Source: CAVWUA01 sp963758025 (GTDB lineage Bacteria; Planctomycetota; Planctomycetia; Isosphaerales; Isosphaeraceae). From it: a stretch of 64,000 bases of DNA. This document shows positions 28,298-37,889 of this stretch, piece after piece. The notes beneath the pieces are model-generated. The model did no database searches, had not been told where the DNA came from, and saw only the letters and a program-made list of their open reading frames with translations. Where the stretch lies: assembly GCA_963758025.1 (NCBI GenBank), contig CAVWUA010000030.1:1-64000 (forward strand), read 5' to 3'. The position numbers and the translations under genes are program-made. Positions within the stretch are counted from its first letter, which is position 1; every line of letters starts with the position of its first letter.

Positions 28298-28325
28298 CGC
28301 TCGTTTTTCCTTCCCCGGATCGAGG

Positions 28326-29048
28326 ATGATACGGATGGTCGATTTGCTGCGAGAAGTCTTCCAGACGCTGTTGCACCTCAGCCCCGACTCGATGAACCAT
28401 CTGGCCGGCTACGTCGGGCCGTGGCTCTATGTCGTGCTCTTCGCGATCATCTTCGCCGAAACGGGCCTGGTCGCCACGCCCTTTTTGCCGGGGGATTCGC
28501 TCCTGTTCGCCGTCGGCGCGGTGGCCGCTCATCCCGACTCCCCGATCAGCCTTCCGGTGACGGCTCTGTTGTTGATCTTCGCCGCCGTGCTCGGCGACGC
28601 GGTCAATTATTTCGTCGGTTATCGGATCGGGCCGAAGGTCTTTTCGCGCGAGGATTCCTGGCTCCTCAACAAGAAACACCTGAACGAGGCCCACCGGTTC
28701 TACGAGACCTACGGCGGCAAGACGATCATCCTGGCGCGTTTCGTGCCCATCGTCCGCACGTTCGCCCCCTTCGTCGCGGGAATCGGCCGGATGAGCTACG
28801 TCCGCTTCGCCCTGTTCAACATCATCGGCGGCGTGTCGTGGGTCTTGATGTTCCTGCTCGCGGGCTGGTGGTTCGGCGGACGAGAAGTGATCCAGAAGAA
28901 CTTCAAGTTGGTGATCGTGGCGATCATCCTGATCTCGGTGCTCCCCGCCGTGTACGAATTCCTCCGCGCTCGGTTAGCCGCCCGACGTGGCCGTTCCGCG
29001 CTTCTGGAAGCCACGACCCTGGCCGAGGATACGACGAATCTCGGATGA
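28326..29048 (+). CDS. DedA family membrane protein
   Basis: The 240-residue protein has several membrane segments and the SNARE-associated/VTT (DedA) signature. It has VLFAIIFAETGLVATPFLPG with the conserved E and the PGD motif, then ARFVPIVRTFAPFVAGIGRM with the conserved arginines, and GGVSWVLMFLLAGWWFG near the C-terminus. DedA proteins are implicated in lipid scrambling or undecaprenyl phosphate recycling and are proton-motive-force dependent, which would fit their coupling to ExbBD here. The start at 28326 gives the family N-terminus; ATG 28335 is an alternative. Confidence 0.88.
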   Translation: MIRMVDLLREVFQTLLHLSPDSMNHLAGYVGPWLYVVLFAIIFAETGLVATPFLPGDSLLFAVGAVAAHPDSPISLPVTALLLIFAAVLGDAVNYFVGYRIGPKVFSREDSWLLNKKHLNEAHRFYETYGGKTIILARFVPIVRTFAPFVAGIGRMSYVRFALFNIIGGVSWVLMFLLAGWWFGGREVIQKNFKLVIVAIILISVLPAVYEFLRARLAARRGRSALLEATTLAEDTTNLG

Positions 29049-29083
29049 TTCCGCGACGACCCGAACCGCGACAAGCCGAAATC

Positions 29084-29380
29084 TCACTCGGACTTCGGAT
29101 CAAGCGCCTGTTCCAGGAGTTCCATCGGGACGGCGTCCAGATCGTTCCCCAGCAAGGCGCTGAGTTGGAGCCCGACCAGGGCCTCACTGGAGCTCTTCCG
29201 GTTATTCACCAGATCCAGGAACGGCTCGGCCCCGACCAGCACGGCGCGGGGCTTTCCATGCACCGTCAGGACGTAGCGGACCTCAGGTCGTTCCAGCTCA
29301 CGAAGGATTCCCGGTAAGTTTTGGTGCAACTCACGGCTGCCGATGATGCGGACTGGCGATTCGGACGATTTATCCGCCAT
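29084..29380 (-). CDS. Phd/YefM-type antitoxin-like protein
   Basis: The protein is 98 residues. The N-terminal half (SRELHQNLPGILRELERPEV, then YVLTVHGKPRAVLVGAEPFL) matches the DNA-binding fold of Phd/YefM antitoxins. The C-terminus (QLSALLGNDLDAVPMELLEQ) should be the toxin-binding or flexible part. No toxin gene adjoins it: the neighbours are a convergent DedA gene and a terminator region. It may be an orphan antitoxin acting only as a repressor. The start at ATG 29380 is supported by family length. Confidence 0.7.
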   Translation of the reverse strand: MADKSSESPVRIIGSRELHQNLPGILRELERPEVRYVLTVHGKPRAVLVGAEPFLDLVNNRKSSSEALVGLQLSALLGNDLDAVPMELLEQALDPKSE

Positions 29381-29846
29381 GAATCCCGGACTCCTCCGAG
29401 CAATGGACAGACGATCGCCTGGGGCAGACCCCGTCCCGTTTTGACGATGCGGGAAACGATCGAAGTGACAGACGAGACGTTGAGTTTCGTCGAATGACCG
29501 AATGGTCAATATACGATGGGCGAAGGCGGATAGGTCGCCGGTGACATCAATCCCTGAGCATCGGCATTTCACGACCAGACGACGATTGCCGCGGCCGCAA
29601 CCTCCCCGCCTTACCTGTATCGTTGGACATTCTACACCGCGACAGCCGATTTGCAAGACTCCGGACGGCGTCCTTGGAGCAATTTGGGTGAGCGTCACGG
29701 GGCAAGAAGCCTGCCGAGACGGCACGCGATCTCCGCGGTGGAAACGACGAGAGCCGCCGTTTCCGTCAGAAACGGCGGCTCTTCCGTGTTTTGGTCGGTT
29801 TCGGCTGACCGGGCGATCTCGATCGTCAGGTGAGCGTCTGGAAGGC
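29381..29846. other. Intergenic region with terminator and putative antitoxin promoter
   Basis: This stretch of ~466 bases has no convincing gene. The left part upstream of the antitoxin includes GGTCAATATACG near 29503, which read on the minus strand gives a TTGACC -35-like box. The right part holds the hairpin at 29752-29780. Confidence 0.45.
29752..29780 (-). terminator. Hairpin terminator of the PEP-CTERM gene
   Basis: The arms AGCCGCCGTTTC and GAAACGGCGGCT enclose a 5-base loop. It lies about 67 bases downstream of the PEP-CTERM gene stop on the minus strand. The T-rich tracts on both sides are short. Confidence 0.7.
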
Positions 29847-30947
29847 TCATTCGCGTCGGGTGATTCTTCGGCGTTTCGCGAGGCCCAGCAGAGCCAGGCA
29901 AGTGCCCAGCGCGAACAGGGTCATCGAACCAGGCTCGGGAACCGCTCGAATCGCGCCGAAGAGGCCGTCCTGCTCGTTGTTGATCCCGGCCGCGAAGTAG
30001 AGGGTGTCGGTGTCGCCGCCATTCCCACCGTTGCCGAAGCTCAGGCCCCAGAGGCCCGTGTTGGTGATCGGGTTCCCTTGCTCGTCGCTCAACTGTCCGA
30101 GGAATGTGCCGTCGAGGGCAAATGCGTTGATTCGACCGTCTTCCTCGTTCCCGATCAGCAGACTTCCGCCGAACGGACCGAAACTCGCGGGTGCCTGGAC
30201 CACGCCCCAGGGCCCATTCAGTGTGCCGCCCGTGGCGAATCGACCGAGAAAGTTACCCTCCAGGTCGAACCGATCCACGATGTCCCCGCCGGGGCCGGTA
30301 TAGGTGGCGTAGAGCGTGCCGCCCACGTTTTCCACGTTGTACACGCTCACGTTCGAGGGGAGGGTCGGATCGAGGAACGACCCGGCCGGTGAGATCGACG
30401 CGAAATTCGTGTCGTACACGTCAATCTTGTTGTTGAAGGTGTCCGCCGCGAAGAGAACGTTGCCTGAGCTGGTCAGGCCCTTCGTCAGGCCGGTGTAGAT
30501 GGCTCCGGACGTGGAAAGGACCTTCAACTCGGCACTGGTCCCGCCGTTCCAGGCCGAGATCGTGCCATCGAGCGCCGCGAAGATGAAGGTCGCCGGGTTG
30601 TTATTGCCGAGCACAAAGTCCGCCGTGCCGTTGAAGACCTGCCCGGTCGGTCCGGCGGGTACGGCATTCGGCGCGGACTTCGGAATCGTGACGACCAGCG
30701 AAAGCGCATTTCCCGCGCCATTGTATAACGTCGAAGTGCCCGTGACCTGGTTCGAAACCCAGAACGGACTGGACGACGAACGCGAGATTCCCCAAGGGTT
30801 GACCAGGTTCGGGTCGAGCGTCTTGGCCATCCCAGGGACGTTCGAGACGAGATTCTCCTGCTGGTAGAAGACCGAGGCGTGCGCCGAGGGTAACGAGAGC
30901 CCCAGCAATAGGAAACCTGAGAGAAGAACCCTACGCATGTCTTTCAT
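29847..30947 (-). CDS. PEP-CTERM sorting protein, TIGR03118-like
   Basis: The protein is about 366 residues. It starts with a signal peptide (MKDMRRVLLSGFLLLGLSLP). The middle is a beta-propeller-like family (NLVNPWGISRSSSSPFWVSN, PATFIFAALDGTISAWNGG, DGRINAFALDGTFLGQLSDE) that I recognise as TIGR03118. It ends with the PEP-CTERM tripartite signal: VPEPGS, a hydrophobic segment and the basic tail AKRRR. This signal should direct it to exosortase processing and release or surface attachment. ATG 30947 has GGGAGGT 8 bases upstream. No exosortase gene lies in the window. Confidence 0.88.
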   Translation of the reverse strand: MKDMRRVLLSGFLLLGLSLPSAHASVFYQQENLVSNVPGMAKTLDPNLVNPWGISRSSSSPFWVSNQVTGTSTLYNGAGNALSLVVTIPKSAPNAVPAGPTGQVFNGTADFVLGNNNPATFIFAALDGTISAWNGGTSAELKVLSTSGAIYTGLTKGLTSSGNVLFAADTFNNKIDVYDTNFASISPAGSFLDPTLPSNVSVYNVENVGGTLYATYTGPGGDIVDRFDLEGNFLGRFATGGTLNGPWGVVQAPASFGPFGGSLLIGNEEDGRINAFALDGTFLGQLSDEQGNPITNTGLWGLSFGNGGNGGDTDTLYFAAGINNEQDGLFGAIRAVPEPGSMTLFALGTCLALLGLAKRRRITRRE

Positions 30948-31067
30948 CTCGCACGACCTCCCGTCGCGTGAACGGAACATGTCAATTTGTTTAAGGGCGA
31001 CGCAGGATAGCAGACGCCTGTTTTGCAAGGGGCGTCGTCTTGTCAATCTGGAGTTCCGGAGCGAGTG

Positions 31068-31961
31068 TCAATGACAGAGCGCCGGCGCGGGGATGTCTCC
31101 GGCTGTGAGAGCCATGTCGTTTTGATTCAAGGAATGAGGGATGATCGTGGACGCCGCATGGGCGGATTGAGGCTGAGGCTGGGGGATGGGCCGGAATCGC
31201 GCGTTCGACAGGATCAGAAGCCCGAGGAGAACAATCAGCGCGAGGGTCCTCGGTGAGAGGACGTTTGCCTCGTGCGCCACAAGCTCCGCCACGCGATGAG
31301 GGATGGTCTCGGGAATCGCGCGGCGAGCCAGGGCCAGCTTGCCGGCATTGGCCGTGGCATCGTGCAGCTCGGCGGGGACGGCCCGCGCCGGTTCGGTCAA
31401 CCGGAGCATCAACAACATGAGGGTGACGGCGACCCCACGCCGGGTCAATCGGGAATGGAGCCGCTCCCGGCCTCGGTTCAGCCGTCCTTTGAGGGTGCCG
31501 AGGGGGATTCGGAGCCGGCGAGCGGCCTCCTCCTGGGTCAGGCCCTCCATGTAGCACAGGACGATCGGATCGCGCAGTTGCTGAGGCAGGCGACTCAACT
31601 CATCATGGAGCAGTGGGCGGAGTTCGTCTCGGGAGGGATCGAAACCGTCGTCCGTCGCCGTCATGCTCGCCCCCTGCCGCTCCTGCGTACTCCGGCGCCT
31701 GGCCTGCATCTTCGCCCGAATCGAGATCCGGTAGGCGACCCCATACAACCAACGACCCAGTGCTTCGCGATTGCGGATCGTTCTGGCCCTGCGGATCAGG
31801 ACGAGAAACGTCGCCTGGAAGGCGTCCTCGGCATCGTTCGGATCGTCCAGGATATTCCGGCAGATGCGCAGAACCATTGGTCCGTGGCGATGGACCACGG
31901 ATTCAAAAGCATCCTCGTCACGTTGCCTTACGAAGCAGTCCAGCAGGGTTCCGTCGGTCAT
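31068..31961 (-). CDS. ECF sigma factor with C-terminal membrane segment
   Basis: The protein is about 297 residues. Region 2 is seen in ICRNILDDPNDAEDAFQATF and TIRNREALGRWLYGVAYRIS; region 4 in LPQQLRDPIVLCYMEGLTQE and the helix-turn-helix AARRLRIPLGTLKGRLNRGR. Past residue ~185 there is an extra C-terminal part with a hydrophobic segment (RTLALIVLLGLLILSN), typical of the planctomycete ECF groups whose regulation is built into the protein. No separate anti-sigma gene adjoins. ATG 31961 was chosen because the family starts MTDGTLLDCFVRQRDEDAF; the frame is open further upstream. Confidence 0.85.
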   Translation of the reverse strand: MTDGTLLDCFVRQRDEDAFESVVHRHGPMVLRICRNILDDPNDAEDAFQATFLVLIRRARTIRNREALGRWLYGVAYRISIRAKMQARRRSTQERQGASMTATDDGFDPSRDELRPLLHDELSRLPQQLRDPIVLCYMEGLTQEEAARRLRIPLGTLKGRLNRGRERLHSRLTRRGVAVTLMLLMLRLTEPARAVPAELHDATANAGKLALARRAIPETIPHRVAELVAHEANVLSPRTLALIVLLGLLILSNARFRPIPQPQPQSAHAASTIIPHSLNQNDMALTAGDIPAPALCH

Positions 31962-32266
31962 CGTCGGGCACTCCGCGTGCGTCCCCGTTTCCTCGTTCCC
32001 GGGACCTCGATCGCATCCTGTTCGGCCTTCGGCGAACTTCCGGAACGCTCCATCGTTCGACTCTCTATTTATCAGAGTGCACGAACCGGAGGCGCGGGAT
32101 GAGTCTTTTTTCTCGAAATCGTGTTTTCTGTCGATTTCGGGAACAGGAATCCTCCGACCACGATGACTCCCCTTCACTACCCAACACCGTTAGACTTGCA
32201 GGGGACGGCTTCTCGTAACGACTCCCTCCGTCATTCTCGGCGGTCAGTCCGGCACAGGGAACGTCC

Positions 32267-33536
32267 ATGACGGAGCCACTCCGGCCCGAGACGAACACGT
32301 ACCAGGACCCTCGCATGCGCGGGTTCCGCACGCGGACACCCGTCGAGGAGGTCGTCGCGCGGATCGACCGCCGGGTCTGTGCTCTGGCGAGGGAATCGGT
32401 CTCGCTGAGTGAGGCGGGAGGGCGAGTTCTCGCGACGGAAGTTATTTCCGGAGAAGAGGTTCCGCCGTTCCATCGCGCGGCCATGGACGGTTACGCGCTG
32501 CGTGGCGAGGAAACCTTTGGTGCCGATGCCTACAACCCCGCGCGGTTCCGTCGGATCGGTTCCTCGCGTCCGGGGCAGGCGTTTTCGGGGGTGGTCGGCT
32601 CCGGCGAGGCGGTCCAGATCATGACGGGGGCTCCCGTACCGGAAGGGGCCGACGCCGTCGTGCGGGTCGAATCGACCCGGGCCGACGGTGACGCGGTCTT
32701 CGTGGTCGAGCCGACGCCTCCCGGGCGGCACGTCGGTCGTCGCGGTGAGGACATTCCTTCGGGAATCGCCGTCCTGCCGGCTGGCCGGGTCCTCCGCCCG
32801 CAGGATCTCGGCGTGCTGAGTGCGCTGGGTGTCTCCTCGCCGGAAGTGATTCGGCAGCCATCGGTTGCGATTCTCATCACGGGTGACGAGCTGCTTCCGC
32901 CGGGCACGCCGTCGCGGGATGCGCGGATCGCGGACATGAATTCGGTGATGCTCAACGCGCTGATCGTCCGCGACGGAGGCAAGGCCCTGGTCCTCGGTCC
33001 GCTGGCCGACGACCGCGCGCGGCTTCGCGAGACCCTGGCGGAGGCCGCGTCGCATCACGACCTGCTCCTGGTCTCCGGAGGGAGTTCCACCGGCCCCGAG
33101 GACCACGCGCCGAGTCTCGTCGGCGAGCTGGGGGAACTGACCGTTCACGGCATCGCCCTGCGGCCGGCCAGCCCCGCCGGAATCGGCTGGATCGGCGAGG
33201 TTCCGGTTGTTCTGCTTCCGGGAAACCCGGTCAGTTGTCTCTGCGCCTACGACCTGTTCGCCGGCCGGATCGTCCGGCGGCTCGGGGGCCGCTCCCCGGA
33301 TTGGCCCTACCGCGCCACGCGACTGACGCTCTCGCAGAAGCTTGTCTCGGCGCTGGGACGGGTCGATTACGCCCGGGTCAAGCGGCAAGGGGAGGGCCAG
33401 GTCGAACCCCTTGGCCATCAGCGGCGCCTCGATCCTGTCGAGCACCACCCGCGCCGACGGCTTCGTCCTGATTCCCGCCGACCGCGAAGGCTATCCCGCC
33501 GGAGAGACTGTCACCGTCTGGCTTTACGACGTTTGA
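32267..33536 (+). CDS. moeA: Molybdopterin molybdotransferase MoeA, frameshifted near the 3' end
   Basis: MoeA inserts the metal into adenylylated molybdopterin. The restored protein has 422 residues. Visible motifs are FHRAAMDGYAL, MTGAPVPEGADAVVRVE, ILITGDELLPPG, VSGGSSTGPEDH and LPGNPVSCLCAYD, matching domains I-III of MoeA. One extra G near 33412 (CTTGGCC for CTTGCC) shifts the frame before AISGASILSSTTRADGFVLI, and the proper stop is at 33536. It starts at ATG 32267 with AGGGA upstream and begins the metal-cofactor cluster, divergent from the ECF sigma gene. Confidence 0.88.
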
Positions 33537-33820
33537 TGAACGTCGATCGGCCCTCCGACGATAATGGAGAGTGAAGAAATCCCCTCCGCCCGATTCTTCC
33601 TCCGGACTCTCTCTTCTCGATGTGCGTTCCTTTGCAATTTGGCGTCTCTGCGAAAAACTCGTCGATTTCCGCGCCCGATTTCCAAACGAACCCAACTGCC
33701 ATTTTGGCACATGGATGATAAGTCTCTCTCGTTCAAGGGGTTACGTCGTATCCGTCGCGTTGGCCCGTCAGCCATCCTACGAACGAACCCAACAAAACCA
33801 GGTGAGGGGACAGCCCAGAC

Positions 33821-35743
33821 GTGGCACGCGAGCAAGAGCAGTTTCTCGACGTGGTGGACCGCGACACGGCCGAGCGTCTGTGGCGGGAGACGATCCGTCC
33901 CCGGGTTCTGGAGCCGGAGCGTGTCCCTCTTACGGAATCCCTGGGTCGGGTCCTGGCCGAGGACGTGGTGGCCGGCGTGGACGTACCGGCCTTCGACCGA
34001 TCCAACCTCGACGGTTTCGCCCTCCGGGCCTCGGAAACCTTCGGCGCGGCCGAGGAAACCCCCCGGCGGTTCGTCCTGAACGACGAGGAACTGGCCACCG
34101 GCGTCGTCCCCCGGATCACGGTCGAGCCGGGCACGGCCACGCCGATCGCCACCGGGGGGATGCTTCCGCGCGGGTCGGATGCCGTCGTCATGGTCGAGCA
34201 CACGACGCTCGACGGAGCGGGGTTGGTCGTTCACAAGCCGGTCGCTCCCGGACAGGGGGTCAGCTTTGCCGGGACCGACATGGCGCGGGGTGAGCTGGTC
34301 CTTCGTTCCGGCACCCGGCTCACCTCGCGGGAAACGGGCGTCCTGGCGGCGATCGGTCGGGCCGAGGTCGCCGTCGTGCGGCGTCCGAGGGTCGCGATTC
34401 TCTCCACGGGAGACGAGATCATCGCTCCCGGCTCCCCCTTGCCGCTCGGCTCGGTGTACGACAGCAACGCCACGATGATCGCCGATGCCGTCCGCGAGCT
34501 GGGCGGCGTGCCCGTGGTTCTCGGCATCGTCGGCGACGACGAGCCGGCGCTTTCGGCGGCTCTCGATCGGTCTCAGGAGGCCGATCTCCTGCTCCTCAGC
34601 GGCGGTACGAGTAAGGGGGCAGGGGACCTCTCGTACCGCGTCCTCAGCCGGAGGGAGCCGGGCATCGTCGTCCACGGCGTCGCGCTGAAGCCAGGCAAAC
34701 CGATCTGCCTCGGCGCGGTGGGGACGACCCCCGTGGCGATCCTGCCGGGTTTCCCCACGTCGGCGATCTTCACCTTTCACGAGTTCATCGCCCCCTTGAT
34801 CCGCCTGCTGGGCGGCCGGCATCCTGAGGAGCGCGACGCCCGGCCAGCCCGGCTGCCGGTGCGGGTCAACAGCGAGCGAGGCCGGACAGAGTACCTGCTG
34901 GTGAACCTCGTCGAGGGGCCGGAGGGGCTGAGCGCCTACCCGATGGGCAAGGGGTCCGGCTCGGTGACGGCCTTCAGTCGCGCGGACGGGTTCCTGGTGA
35001 TCCCGAGACACCAGGAGTTCATCGAGGCAGGGGAGCCGGTGTCCATCATCCCGCTGGGACGTGACACCCGGCCGGCGGACCTCGTGACGATCGGCTCACA
35101 CTGCGTCGGCCTGGACCTGCTCCTGGGGTTCCTGGGGCGGGAGGGGTTCACGTCGAAGACGCTCTGGGTCGGCTCTCAAGGGGGCCTGACCGCCGCCGCG
35201 CGGGGGGAGTGCGACGTGGCGGGGCTGCACCTGCTCGACCCGACCACCGACACCTACAACCGGCCATTCTTGCCCGAAGGGGTTCGCCTGCTGCCGGGTT
35301 ACGGCCGGATGCAGGGGATCGTCTTCCGGGTGGGGGATACGCGTTTTGTGGGGAAGGACGTGGCCGGGGCCATCGCGGCGATCCGGGACGACCCGCGCTG
35401 CGTGATGGTCAACCGGAACCGGGGGAGCGGAACACGGGTCCTGATCGATGGATTGCTCGGTGAGGCTCGCCCACCCGGTTTCGCTGTCGAGGCTCGATCC
35501 CATAACGCGGTGGCGGCGGCGGTCGCCCAGGGGAGGGCGGACTGGGGCGTGGCCATCGCGCCGGTGGCCAAGGCGTATGGGCTGGAATTCCTTCCGATCC
35601 GGGCCGAGCGGTACGACTTCGCCATCCCCGCCCCTCGCTGGGACCGCCCCGCCGTCGCGGCGTTTCGTGCCTTGCTGGATCGGGAGGATGTCCGCAAGCG
35701 GTTGCGTGAGCTAGGCTTTTTGCTGGAGGAACCGACGTCATGA
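33821..35743 (+). CDS. MoeA fused to a periplasmic-binding-protein-like domain
   Basis: This intact 640-residue protein has a MoeA half (residues ~1-410) with FDRSNLDGFALRASE, ATGGMLPRGSDAVVMVE, ILSTGDEIIAPGSP, LSGGTSKGAGDLS and LPGFPTSAIF. The C-terminal half (~425-640) is a LysR-substrate/PBP-like domain (SHCVGLDLLLGFLGREGFTS, ECDVAGLHLLD, VNRNRGSGTRVLIDGLLG). This fusion is known from archaea and some bacteria and is thought to sense or deliver the metal oxyanion. A second MoeA beside a standard one is common where tungsten enzymes are made. A GTG start at 33821 has GAGGGG upstream, and the stop overlaps the mobA start by 4 bases. Confidence 0.88.
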   Translation: MAREQEQFLDVVDRDTAERLWRETIRPRVLEPERVPLTESLGRVLAEDVVAGVDVPAFDRSNLDGFALRASETFGAAEETPRRFVLNDEELATGVVPRITVEPGTATPIATGGMLPRGSDAVVMVEHTTLDGAGLVVHKPVAPGQGVSFAGTDMARGELVLRSGTRLTSRETGVLAAIGRAEVAVVRRPRVAILSTGDEIIAPGSPLPLGSVYDSNATMIADAVRELGGVPVVLGIVGDDEPALSAALDRSQEADLLLLSGGTSKGAGDLSYRVLSRREPGIVVHGVALKPGKPICLGAVGTTPVAILPGFPTSAIFTFHEFIAPLIRLLGGRHPEERDARPARLPVRVNSERGRTEYLLVNLVEGPEGLSAYPMGKGSGSVTAFSRADGFLVIPRHQEFIEAGEPVSIIPLGRDTRPADLVTIGSHCVGLDLLLGFLGREGFTSKTLWVGSQGGLTAAARGECDVAGLHLLDPTTDTYNRPFLPEGVRLLPGYGRMQGIVFRVGDTRFVGKDVAGAIAAIRDDPRCVMVNRNRGSGTRVLIDGLLGEARPPGFAVEARSHNAVAAAVAQGRADWGVAIAPVAKAYGLEFLPIRAERYDFAIPAPRWDRPAVAAFRALLDREDVRKRLRELGFLLEEPTS

Positions 35744-36371
35744 CCCCCGCTGCCATCGTGCTCTGCGGCGGCGAGAGCCGCCGGATGGGACGTCCCAAAG
35801 CCTGGCTACCGTTCGGCGAGGAGCGGCTCCTTCAGCGCATCGTGCGACGGGTCGGCGAGGTTGCCGGGCCGATCGTCGTCGTCGCGGCACCGGGGCAGGA
35901 CCTCCCGGAGCTTCCCGAATCCGTCGCCATCGTCCGCGACCCCGTCCAGGGCCGAGGCCCCCTACAGGGGCTTGCCGCCGGACTGTCCGCCTTGCCGGAA
36001 AGCGTCGACGCTGGCCTACGCCACGGCGACCGACGTGCCGTTTCTGGAGCCGGCCTGGATCGGCCGCCTGCTGGATCGGATCGGCGAGGCCGACCTGGCG
36101 ATTCCGCACGTCGAGGGCTATCACCACCCGCTCGCGGCCCTGTATCGCCGGGCAACCGTTCTCCCGGCGATCGAGTCGCTGCTGGCCAGCGACCGGCTCC
36201 GCCCGGTCTTCCTGATGGAATCGCTCACGGACCCGTGTCGTCACCATCGAGGAGATGCGGGAGGTCGATCCGACCCTGGGCACGCTCCGCAACCTGAACA
36301 CCCCCGAGGACTACCGGCAAGCCCTGCGGGACGCGGGACTGCCCGACGAGGGAGCCGAGCCATCGTGTTGA
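35740..36371 (+). CDS. mobA: Molybdenum cofactor guanylyltransferase MobA-like, two frame breaks
   Basis: The restored protein is about 209 residues. The nucleotidyltransferase N-terminus is clear (IVLCGGESRRMGRPKAWLPF). Further conserved parts are GRGPLQGLAAGL, ATDVPFLEPAWI and YHHPLAALYRR. Extra bases near 36010 and 36238 shift the frame; removing one at each site gives exactly 210 codons. MobA attaches GMP to molybdopterin. AOR-type enzymes use a cofactor without a nucleotide, so this gene probably serves another enzyme or acts in a different way here. It overlaps the flanking genes on both sides (4 and 7 bases). Confidence 0.82.
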
Positions 36372-37625
36372 TCGCCTTGCAAAGGACCCTCGATCGTCGC
36401 CTGCGCCCGGACGTGATCCGGTTCGCCTGTCGGTCCGTGCTCGTTCTGGCGGTCTTGGTGCTCGCCGTCGGCGTGTGGACCTCGCGCGGCGGGCGGACGG
36501 TGTTCGGGCCGGCTCTGGGGGCGGATTACGCGGCGTTTCACACCGCCGGGGCGATCCTGAACGAGCCCTCGCCGGGCCGGCTCTACGACGTGAGGCATCA
36601 GCACAGGGTCCGGCACCAGATCATGCCGGGCGTGCCCGCGGACGACCTGCTGTTCTATCCCAATCCTCCGGCGTTCGCCTTGCTGTTCCGCCCCCTGGCG
36701 AGGTTGCCGTATGCCGGCTCGCTGCTGGCGTGGATGGGGATTGGTCTGGCGCTCTACATGGGCGGGCTGGCGCTGCTGTTCTCGGGATCGGAGCGGGTTC
36801 GATGCTCAGGAACGCCGGCTCGCGTGGCTCCTGGCGCTGTCGTTCGAGCCGTTCATCATGGAGTGCTGGCTGGGGGGCCAGCTTTCCGCGTTCGGATTTG
36901 CCTGGCTCGCGCTGGGCCTCTGGTGCGCGCGGCGGGGGCGTCCCTTTCCGGCGGGGCTGGCGTTCGGGATGCTTCTGTACAAGCCGACGTTTCTCGTTTT
37001 GATCGTGCCATTGCTGGTGATCGCCCGGCGTGGTTGGGAACTGCTCGGCGTGGCGGCGACCGGTCTGGCGATCGCGGCCGTTTCCTGGCTGATTGTCGGC
37101 CCGGAGGCGTGCCGCGACTTCATCCGGCTGCTCGGGGGCTATTCTCACGATGCGATCGGCCCGGCCGCGCTGTTCCCGACATGGAAGTTCGTGGACCTGG
37201 TCTCGTTCTTCCGGCTCCTGTTCGGTGAGACATCCTCGATTGGCCAGATCGCGGCTCTGGGCGTCCTGGCGTTGGCGTTGCCGCCGTTGTTGGGGGCCTG
37301 GTGGCGGTTCGATCGCCTGGAGAACGACCGACGCGCCTTGCTGATTGCTGGTACAATGACGGCGACGATGGTTCTGAACCTGCACATGGCCGTTTACGAC
37401 ACCACGATGGTTGTCCCCGGAACCTTGCTGGCGGCCGAGACCCTGCGGAAGCGAACGGGGGTCATCGGAGGAGCGTACAAGGGTTTGCTGGTCCTGCTAT
37501 GGGTCGTCCCCTGGTTCTCGCAGACTATGGCGAAGGGGATCGGGTTCCAGCCGTTGACGCCCATTCTGGCCGCACTGGCGGCGGTCCAGGTGGCGCTGGC
37601 GATCAGGACCGAGGAGGAACGATGA
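36365..37625 (+). CDS. GT87-like integral membrane glycosyltransferase, frameshifted
   Basis: The restored protein is about 419 residues with ten or so membrane segments. The N-terminal loop (TVFGPALGADYAAFHTAGAI) contains the ADYAAFH block typical of GT87/DUF2029 polyprenol-linked mannosyltransferases, and the rest (ERRLAWLLALSFEPFIMECW, then FGMLLYKPTFLVLIVPLL) agrees. One extra G near 36795 shifts the frame. It uses a GTG start overlapping the mobA stop and overlaps the next start by 4 bases, so it is translationally coupled inside a cofactor operon. Why such an enzyme is there is unclear. Confidence 0.75.
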
Positions 37626-37882
37626 TCACGTTCGAGCTGTTCGGCGTCCCCCGGCTCCGCGCCGGGACGGGGCTGGTGTCGGTGGAGGCGACCACCCTGG
37701 CCGGGGCCTTGCGCGCGTTGGGCCACGTCTGCCCGCCCCTGGACGGCTCGGTGATTGTCGGGGATGGGGTCCATCCCGCCTATCGGTTGAGCCTCAACGG
37801 GGATCGCTTCGTTCACGACCCCGCCACGCCGCTGACCGATGGCGACGCCTTGCTCCTGATGGCCGCCGACGCGGGAGGTTGA
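37622..37882 (+). CDS. MoaD/ThiS-like sulfur carrier protein
   Basis: The 86-residue beta-grasp protein starts MITFELFGVPRLRAGTG and ends ADAGG, the C-terminal diglycine that is thiocarboxylated in sulfur carriers for molybdopterin. The middle SLNGDRFVHDPATPLTDGDA is typical of the family. It overlaps the GT87-like stop (ATGA) and precedes the oxidoreductase gene by 7 bases. No MoaE or MoaA/MoaC partner is in the window. It may be a dedicated MoaD for the tungsten or molybdenum enzyme next to it. Confidence 0.8.
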   Translation: MITFELFGVPRLRAGTGLVSVEATTLAGALRALGHVCPPLDGSVIVGDGVHPAYRLSLNGDRFVHDPATPLTDGDALLLMAADAGG

Positions 37883-37889
37883 CGCACCT

